A DNA stretch of 5,113 bases from CAZVIJ01 sp964626735 (GTDB lineage: Bacteria > Patescibacteriota > Dojkabacteria > JAOAGR01): positions 1-5,113 of the forward strand of contig CAZVIJ010000081.1 of assembly GCA_964626735.1 (NCBI GenBank). The letters are read 5' to 3'. Positions 1 through 5,113 of this stretch are shown one piece after another (position 1 is the stretch's first letter; each line of letters begins with the position of its first letter). Under the pieces are notes generated by a model, which saw only the letters and a program-made list of their open reading frames with translations, was not told the origin of the DNA and made no database searches. Made by a program: the position numbers and the translations under genes.

Positions 1-245
1 GGCTTAACTTTAGTCGGCCACATCGTTGTCGACCAAAACTCATTCGTTTGGGTATCGCGGATGTAGAAGTAGATACCGTCTTGGATATCGCCGCGATGCG
101 ATGTTGCGGTCATGTCGTTGTATTTGGTAAAGCCGCCGCCGTAGCTTGAAGTGAAGACTTTGAGATTCTGGTTGCTCTGCAAGAAAAACTGAGGAGCCTC
201 GTTCATCACGTCGTGGAGTTCTAACTTTATCGGGAAGGTATTCAT
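1..245 (-). CDS. Start of a GH94-type beta-1,2-glucan phosphorylase subunit (carbohydrate-binding N-terminus; runs off the window)
   Basis: Only the first 81 codons are inside the window. The peptide begins MNTFPIKLELHDV and continues with LQSNQNLKVFTSSYGGGF (residues 22-39), FYIRD (60-64) and FWSTTMWP (70-77). This pattern (LxSNxxxxVxxxxxGGGxxxxxD, then a YIRDxxxxxxWS block) is that of the GH94-associated beta-sandwich domain (PF06165, Glyco_transf_36), which follows the glycoamylase-like domain in NdvB/Cgs. The visible sequence therefore looks like the missing C-terminal half of the upstream enzyme. In Brucella Cgs that half sets glucan chain length by phosphorolysis. The ATG shares its A with the TGA of the upstream gene, so translational coupling is likely. 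No Shine-Dalgarno is seen. The GH94 catalytic domain lies outside the window and is inferred. The remainder could be about 1,200 residues if canonical; another PF06165 protein is the main alternative. Confidence 0.86.
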   Translation of the reverse strand, partial: MNTFPIKLELHDVMNEAPQFFLQSNQNLKVFTSSYGGGFTKYNDMTATSHRGDIQDGIYFYIRDTQTNEFWSTTMWPTKVK

Positions 246-247
246 CA
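243..247 (-). promoter_or_regulatory. TGATG stop-start overlap coupling the two glucan synthase genes
   Basis: The stop codon TGA (247-245) and the next start ATG (245-243) share one base. The sequence just upstream on the minus strand (AAGATATACCTATAACTG) has no clear Shine-Dalgarno motif. The second gene is therefore probably translated mainly by ribosomes that have just terminated on the first, which would tie the amounts of the two subunits together. The overlap is directly visible; the coupling is inferred. Confidence 0.75.
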
Positions 248-3200
248 GTTATAGGTATATCTTATGTTTTTTACGTGCTTGAGGTCAATCTGATTCGCAT
301 CGGGCTGTCCCGAGCGATTCTCGTCAAGGAGATACTCAACGCTTTTCACGAGCTTGTGGTTGTGGAACAAGTTGATGAGCAGATTTTTCGAAACGATATT
401 CGTGATCGTATTGAGAATCATTCCTTGATGATGGGACATATACGCGTAGATGACATGCTCCTTCTGGGCGTAGCGGTCTTCCGAATAGTCGAGTGCTTCG
501 TACAATCCATATTCTCCCCATCCGCCGTCCAGGATGATGCGCTCGATATTCAGAAGCGACGCGTCCAAATCGTGGATCATTGCCATGCATACCGAATACG
601 GAGAAACGACATGCCGGGTATCGACGTTCGGATTGAGCGCTGCTTTCGCTAAACCGAAAGCCTTGTACTTGTACTTCCCCGCTTTGCTGACGCCGCCGTA
701 CATCGATTCGGAGATGCCCCAGGGGAATCCGAGCTTCTTAGCGTGCGAAATTTGTTCGTGGAGGAATCCGTCGAACGATTGCAGGTAAATCGACTCGGGG
801 TAATGCATCATGAAGATTGCCGGCATGAAATACTCGAACATCGTACCGCTCCACGAAACGAGGAATGGCGCTTTCGAGCTCGGGATAACCTTGCGGTTCA
901 GGACTTTCCACAAGATCTTCGGCATATCGGATTTTGCGATAGCAAGGAATACCGAAAGCCTCGATTCCGAAGCAAGCGTCTGATAATGGTACGGCTCTTT
1001 ACGCTTTGAGGAGACTCGATACCCGATGGTCACGAGTTTCTTGTTCTTGTCGTAGAGGAAGCTGAAATCCATTTCGGTAATCCAGTTTTCTATTACCTGG
1101 ATCAAGTGGTCGCGCTTCTTGAACAGGGAATTTATGTAAAGGCGTTTCTCATAAATCTGATCCCGTATTTGCAGGAAATGCTCGAAGTTCTCGTTTTGGA
1201 TACTTTCGAAGATGCTATCGAGAAGCGTTACCAGTTCCCGCAGATTCTTCACTTCGCCCAGCTGCTTCAGTTGCGTCCGTACCGATTCGTCAGGGATATT
1301 CTTTATGAACGGAAGGTTAAAATCCGGTACGCTGAGCGACAGCTCGATGAGCAAGTCGTTGTTCATGGTCGCGAGCTTCTTGATGAGCTTATGGAACGGA
1401 TGGTCTTCGGGGATTTCCGGACGCGGCAGCCCCTGCACCTCGAGCATCACTCGCTTTAAGGTTCGCTGCAGTTGGGTGACCGTAGTAATCTCCTGCGAAA
1501 GGATATCTTTTATTCCGTCAAACCGAGCACGAATGTCACCGGTGATGTATTCGCCGTACTCGTCCAGCTCATGTACGACATCGACAATACCCCTAAGCAT
1601 CGTGTTGTCGAATACGTACATGTCCATGCATGCCCGAAGCGCTTCCTCAAGCGTTACGATGCAGGCAAGGAAGTTGCCGCTGTCGACGGTCGAGACGAAA
1701 AGCGGCTTCGTCGGAGCGAGCGTCTTAAGGTCGTACCAATTGTAGAAGTGTCCGCGGAACCGCTCCATTTTCATTAGGGAATGGGTCGTCAGGTCGAGCC
1801 TTCTGATAAAGTTGGAGAGAGTGATGTACCTAAAGTCGTACGCCGAGAATGCGGAAGTCAGGTAGAACCCGATATTGGTAATCGAGGTATAGCCAGCGAT
1901 CCGTTTCTTGTTGACGCCCTGGACGTTATCGGGCGGCAAGTAATTGGTGTTAGGCGTCGTATACTCGTCGAAGTAGTTCCACGTCCTGAGTGCGATCTTC
2001 TTGAGGAAAGGTTCTTTGTATCCCGGTTCGATATTCATTGTGAGTTTGGTGTCATATATCTTTATCCACAGAGGAATCAAGAGCCATATCGTCAGAACCG
2101 CGTAGGATAGCGGCTGCGGCTCGAAGAATGCTATCAATATAACAAGCAAGACGAGACATGCAAGCCAAGGGCCGAAGAACATGTCGATGTACCAATCCAT
2201 ATCGTTTCCCTTAGCGCCTTCGGACATCGTGAACGTCTGCCATTCGAGTGCATGCTTATGGGTGATGAACCTTCTTTTCAATGCCTTGAAGATGGCGTCG
2301 AGCGAGAGGAACGTATCGTACGGCATCAGGAAGAAATTAAATAGCTTGTTTACGAAAACGTTTTTGAAAAGCGATTTCAGGTTCGGCCAAAGGTACGTGA
2401 AGTCAAGCGTGTTTACCGCCTTCGTTACGATATTGTAGAGCGACAATACAGCTTCGAGGAAAAACAACTGGAGGGATACCACCGAGAAGATAAGCCCTTT
2501 TTCGCTTGTTAGGCCGATCATCGCCATAATGATGAGTACGACCATCGATGGTACGAGAAGCGACGAGAGCATGTTATCGAGCACTTTAAATTTCTGGAAA
2601 GCGGTCAACGGGTTCGGCCGGTAATTCCCTGACTGATCGAGAACCTTATTTCCCAGGAAGTCCGCGATTTGCCAGTCTCCGCGTATCCATCGGTGCTTGC
2701 GCATCAGGAAGGACTTAACGGTCGTGGGGAATCCTTCGTAGAGCGTTACATCGCTTGCATAGCCGGTACCGCACACGGATCCTTCGACAAGATCGTGGCT
2801 CAACATCGCATCGTTCGGGAATGCGCCCGTCAACTCGCGAACGAAATAGTCGAGATCCATGATGCCCTTTCCCTTGAAATGGCCTTCAGCGAATAAATCG
2901 TAATACAGTTCGGCAGAGAGGCTCGAATAGTAGTTGAACCCCTTGACGTCGCACATCAGTTTCGAAAGGACGCTCTTGTTCTTTGTCGCATACGTGGAGT
3001 CTACGCCCGGCTGCAGGATCACGAATCCCCGCTTCAGCTTTCCGGTCTCGTCGTCGAAGTACGGACGATTGAGCGGATGGGATATTGCCCCGACCATATC
3101 GGCGATGAACCCTTGCGTAACTTGCGTATCTTCGTCGACAACCAGTATGTACTTGAACCGTGGGATTTTCTTCATCGAGAATATGAATGGGCTGTAAATT

Positions 3201-4930
3201 TGCCTACCCTTCAAGATATTGGCGAACTCCAGCACCTTACCACGCTTGCGCTCCCACCCCATCCAGCGTTCTTGTCCATGGCTCCAAATTCTTTCGCGCA
3301 GGAAAAACGAGAACTTGTCGTGATAGCCGTACTTTTTGTTTAGTCGGGCCATCTCGTTTTGCATGAGCGCGAGCAAGTGGTCGTCGCCCGGCTTTACCCG
3401 CTCGTCGCCGTCGACATAATCGAGCAGCAGCGATAGGTAGATATTCTCGCCGGTGTTTCCGAGGTATATCGTTTCCAAAAGTTTGAGCGAATGCTTAATG
3501 CCTTTTTCGGATGTTAAGAAACAAGGGATTGCAAACATCGTCGCGTCTTGTTCGGGCAAATCGTTCTTCAGATTCATTCGCGGCAGTCGGCGCGGCGCGC
3601 TATTGTCGCTCATGATAATGTCGACAACCTTGCGGGCAAGGTAGTAGTACGGAATGAGCAAGAATGGGATCAAGGCCATGTTGTCCACGATCGAGACCTC
3701 CCCTAACGTAAAGGTCATGACGAGAAAGACGAACGTCACGGCAGCGACCGTGAACAGATAGTAGTTCGAATTCGCTTTGCCGAACGGATTTTTCTTGAGC
3801 CGTTTGCCGATCGCGCGCTCAACATCGCGTCTGCCGTTATCGATTATGTAGTACCCGACATGGCGGCGTACTTCGCTCTCGCCATTCGAGGCCAAGCTTA
3901 GGATTGTCTGCGCCAGCTGCTCTTCGGGGATTTTCGTATACTTGGCGATTTTCTTCAGCTCGTTTCGGTAGACGTTTTTCGAAATCTTGTCCATCTTGCG
4001 ATAGACATCGACGGGGTCGCGGTATAGGATCTTCTCGACCAAGGAGACGTTTTTGAATACCTTATCCCAATCGACATCCTTGATGACCAAGAGATTCTGC
4101 ATTATGAAAGGGATACTTTGGCCAGAAACATACGCAAGCAACTCGCGCGAACGGGCGCTCGCGAAATTGATGGACTCGCTTCCAATCTCCAAGAGGTAGC
4201 TCACTACAGGTGAATCGAAGTTGTTGAGCCTGAGGTGGTTGAAATAAAACAAGGCATATTCGTCGCCTTCGTGCTTGATCCTGCTAAAATAGTTCTCGAC
4301 TTCATTTTTATTGAGGGTTTTGTTGTGGGTTAGTCGGAAATAATTTCGTGCATCGATTCGCGCCCTCGTATCTTGGTGAACGTACCACAAGTAGTCGCAA
4401 ACCTTCTCGACCATGAAATACTTTATGAAAAGCGATAGGCTGCTGAGCTCATCGATATCGAGCCGTGTCTGGTCCTGGTAGCGCATGATGTGCTCGATAA
4501 AATCCTTTTCGCTGAAAAGCGATGCACGGTCGTCAAGAAATTGCTTTATCAGCAAATAGACGCGCGGCAGACCGCGTTCCGAATTGCCCTTCGCCTTCGA
4601 AAGCGTTGCGAGGAATCGACGATTCAGGTTGTTCAAGACATCGTTGGTATCGTTGAGGAGAATTTCCCGGTTCTCGACGATCCATTGGCCGACGGCATTC
4701 ATCTCGACCTCGTATTTCGCCCTTAGATCGACGTAATTGTAAAATTCAACTAATAACTTTCGGTTGAGCAGTATCCTATTGGATATTAGATTCAGCTTAT
4801 TCTTGCTCAATACTTTGCTGCGCTGTAGATGTGTCTTGTAGAGCGAGAGGTTTAACTTAGCAAGTTTCCGATTGTCAAACAGTTTAGAAATTTTCGATTC
4901 TTTTTTCGTGGGGCTGTTGACTTCGTTCAT
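245..4930 (-). CDS. Cyclic beta-1,2-glucan synthase-type protein: GT84 glycosyltransferase plus glycoamylase-like cyclization domain, lacking the GH94 part
   Basis: This 1561-residue protein is predicted to polymerise glucose from UDP-glucose into beta-1,2-glucan at the inner membrane. Residues 1-385 are a charged, helical, probably cytoplasmic region. Six membrane segments are visible at about 389-409, 417-434, 785-805, 812-835, 920-937 and 941-957. The GT84 domain (about 452-760) shows DGD at 507-509, the nucleotide-sugar motif DED at 599-601 (usually DAD in the family), HDLVEG at 712-717 and RKHRW at 744-748, matching (Q/R)xxRW. WMGWERKRGK (556-565) and GKGIMDLD (687-694) also fit NdvB. 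The second module begins with FYNWYDLKTLAP (1062-1073) and VSTVDSGN (1079-1086). The glycoamylase-like fold (PF10091; recently classed GH189, from memory) follows at about 1300-1525, with ASES (1320-1323), SWSGTMFEY (1359-1367), PWGISES (1403-1409), YEALDY (1477-1482) and MSHHQGM (1498-1504). Full family members are about 2,800 residues; this one stops where GH94 normally begins. The ATG is fixed by an in-frame TAA two codons upstream; the next Met is residue 77. No Shine-Dalgarno is visible. The family call is firm; whether the product is cyclic is inferred. Confidence 0.95.
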   Translation of the reverse strand: MNEVNSPTKKESKISKLFDNRKLAKLNLSLYKTHLQRSKVLSKNKLNLISNRILLNRKLLVEFYNYVDLRAKYEVEMNAVGQWIVENREILLNDTNDVLNNLNRRFLATLSKAKGNSERGLPRVYLLIKQFLDDRASLFSEKDFIEHIMRYQDQTRLDIDELSSLSLFIKYFMVEKVCDYLWYVHQDTRARIDARNYFRLTHNKTLNKNEVENYFSRIKHEGDEYALFYFNHLRLNNFDSPVVSYLLEIGSESINFASARSRELLAYVSGQSIPFIMQNLLVIKDVDWDKVFKNVSLVEKILYRDPVDVYRKMDKISKNVYRNELKKIAKYTKIPEEQLAQTILSLASNGESEVRRHVGYYIIDNGRRDVERAIGKRLKKNPFGKANSNYYLFTVAAVTFVFLVMTFTLGEVSIVDNMALIPFLLIPYYYLARKVVDIIMSDNSAPRRLPRMNLKNDLPEQDATMFAIPCFLTSEKGIKHSLKLLETIYLGNTGENIYLSLLLDYVDGDERVKPGDDHLLALMQNEMARLNKKYGYHDKFSFFLRERIWSHGQERWMGWERKRGKVLEFANILKGRQIYSPFIFSMKKIPRFKYILVVDEDTQVTQGFIADMVGAISHPLNRPYFDDETGKLKRGFVILQPGVDSTYATKNKSVLSKLMCDVKGFNYYSSLSAELYYDLFAEGHFKGKGIMDLDYFVRELTGAFPNDAMLSHDLVEGSVCGTGYASDVTLYEGFPTTVKSFLMRKHRWIRGDWQIADFLGNKVLDQSGNYRPNPLTAFQKFKVLDNMLSSLLVPSMVVLIIMAMIGLTSEKGLIFSVVSLQLFFLEAVLSLYNIVTKAVNTLDFTYLWPNLKSLFKNVFVNKLFNFFLMPYDTFLSLDAIFKALKRRFITHKHALEWQTFTMSEGAKGNDMDWYIDMFFGPWLACLVLLVILIAFFEPQPLSYAVLTIWLLIPLWIKIYDTKLTMNIEPGYKEPFLKKIALRTWNYFDEYTTPNTNYLPPDNVQGVNKKRIAGYTSITNIGFYLTSAFSAYDFRYITLSNFIRRLDLTTHSLMKMERFRGHFYNWYDLKTLAPTKPLFVSTVDSGNFLACIVTLEEALRACMDMYVFDNTMLRGIVDVVHELDEYGEYITGDIRARFDGIKDILSQEITTVTQLQRTLKRVMLEVQGLPRPEIPEDHPFHKLIKKLATMNNDLLIELSLSVPDFNLPFIKNIPDESVRTQLKQLGEVKNLRELVTLLDSIFESIQNENFEHFLQIRDQIYEKRLYINSLFKKRDHLIQVIENWITEMDFSFLYDKNKKLVTIGYRVSSKRKEPYHYQTLASESRLSVFLAIAKSDMPKILWKVLNRKVIPSSKAPFLVSWSGTMFEYFMPAIFMMHYPESIYLQSFDGFLHEQISHAKKLGFPWGISESMYGGVSKAGKYKYKAFGLAKAALNPNVDTRHVVSPYSVCMAMIHDLDASLLNIERIILDGGWGEYGLYEALDYSEDRYAQKEHVIYAYMSHHQGMILNTITNIVSKNLLINLFHNHKLVKSVEYLLDENRSGQPDANQIDLKHVKNIRYTYN

Positions 4931-4932
4931 TG

Positions 4933-4961
4933 ATTAGACAGACCAGTATTGCATAAGTCAA
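4933..4961 (-). promoter_or_regulatory. Weak candidate sigma70-type promoter for the synthase gene
   Basis: On the minus strand TTGACT (4961-4956) and TCTAAT (4938-4933) are each 5 of 6 matches to the -35 and -10 consensus, with a 17-bp spacer. The difficulty is position: the -10 ends two bases before the ATG, so transcription would begin inside the first codons and the message would lack the annotated start. It may be a chance match in AT-rich DNA, or the organism may use a different promoter type. Confidence 0.22.
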
Positions 4962-4996
4962 ATTAAAATTGAATCTTCACAAACGGGGAAATTAAA

Positions 4997-5010
4997 TGTA
5001 TGTTGTATGT
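4997..5010. repeat. Perfect 7-bp tandem repeat in the leader (TGTATGT x2)
   Basis: TGTATGT at 4997-5003 is followed directly by an identical copy at 5004-5010 (ACATACA twice on the minus strand). It sits between the three-way-junction element and the start of the synthase gene. It could be a direct-repeat operator, but two short copies in AT-rich DNA may also be chance. Apart from this and the promoter candidate, nothing else is recognisable in 4931-5031. Confidence 0.3.
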
Positions 5011-5031
5011 CCTTGCATATTTTGCCTCAAC

Positions 5032-5106
5032 GGTTTTTCCCCCGGCCTATGGCTACGCCATACGGCCTGGGGATCCGCCTATCTTCGATACGGCGGATGA
5101 AAAACC
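5032..5106. repeat. 75-bp double-hairpin palindromic element folding as a perfect three-way junction
   Basis: Three stems fit together without a free base at the junction. The outer stem pairs GGTTTTTC (5032-5039) with GAAAAACC (5099-5106), 8 of 8 pairs. Hairpin 1 spans 5040-5072: CCCC/GGGG, a bulged T (5068), GGCC/GGCC, a bulged C (5063), TATGGC/GCCATA and a TAC loop (5054-5056). Hairpin 2 spans 5073-5098: ATCCGCC/GGCGGAT, a bulged C (5091), TATC/GATA and a TTC loop (5084-5086). Both hairpins share the core GCCTAT...ATACGGC with the same bulged C. It lies about 100 bp upstream of the synthase gene. It could be a REP/BIME- or MITE-like dispersed repeat or a structured RNA or DNA site; the sequence alone does not decide. 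No T-tract follows the hairpins on either strand, so a simple intrinsic terminator does not fit. Confidence 0.85.
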
Positions 5107-5113
5107 TAAGCCG

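Noticed and set aside
243..251. A frameshift mutation or sequencing error that broke one gene into two
   Set aside because: Stops in both relevant frames confine any repairing indel to a few non-homopolymeric bases. The break falls at a domain linker with a TGATG overlap, which fits a genuine gene boundary better.
266..272. A AAA AAC slippery heptamer in the correct phase near the 3' end of the synthase gene, possibly allowing -1 frameshifting into the GH94 gene
   Set aside because: A -1 shift here reads only HKIYL before a TAA at 251-249, two codons upstream of the next ATG. It cannot produce a fusion protein and would only change the last few residues.
1106..1745. Overlapping plus-strand open frames of 117 and 177 codons (1106-1459, 1212-1745), and other plus-strand frames along the window
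   Set aside because: They lie fully antisense to the well-conserved synthase gene, overlap one another in different frames and show no recognisable domain. They are by-products of the codon use of the real gene.
5032..5106. tRNA gene, because the 75-nt length and branched fold resemble one
   Set aside because: There is no T-loop sequence (TTCRANNC), no seven-base anticodon loop, no D arm and only two inner hairpins, both with three-base loops.
5040..5106. Rho-independent terminator of a neighbouring gene
   Set aside because: On both strands the hairpins are followed by GAAAAACC rather than a T-tract; the T-run precedes them because it is part of the outer stem.
5024..5113. Integron attC site, because of the imperfect palindrome with bulged bases and a nearby CCTCAAC
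   Set aside because: The 5' end only partly fits RYYYAAC, and no matching GTTRRRY core is found on the other side within the window. The two-hairpin junction is not the single attC hairpin.

Overview
The window is almost filled by one large minus-strand gene (245-4930) for a membrane-bound cyclic beta-1,2-glucan synthase-type enzyme of the NdvB/ChvB/Cgs family (GT84). A second minus-strand gene starts at 245 and runs off the left edge. Its 81 visible residues look like the start of the carbohydrate-binding/GH94 phosphorylase part of the same enzyme. In described NdvB/Cgs proteins these parts form one chain of about 2,800 residues. Here the chain is divided between two genes that overlap by one base (TGATG), exactly at the linker between the glycoamylase-like cyclization domain and the GH94 half.

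Layout, in the direction of transcription (right to left): 5032-5106 is a 75-bp intergenic element that folds into a three-way junction with no unpaired base at the junction. 4931-5031 is an AT-rich leader with a weak promoter candidate and a 7-bp tandem repeat. 4930-245 is the synthase/cyclase gene, and 245-1 is the start of the phosphorylase-type gene. The plus strand carries only antisense shadow reading frames.

Inferred joint function: the first protein polymerises glucose from UDP-glucose at the inner membrane and may cyclise the chain. The second would trim or set chain length by phosphorolysis, now as a separate polypeptide made in step with the first. The likely product is a periplasmic or secreted beta-1,2-glucan, cyclic or linear.

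Organism: a Gram-negative bacterium of medium G+C is plausible from the enzyme family and base composition. Neither start has a clear Shine-Dalgarno sequence, which would suit Bacteroidota/Chlorobiota-like lineages, but the window does not fix the phylum.
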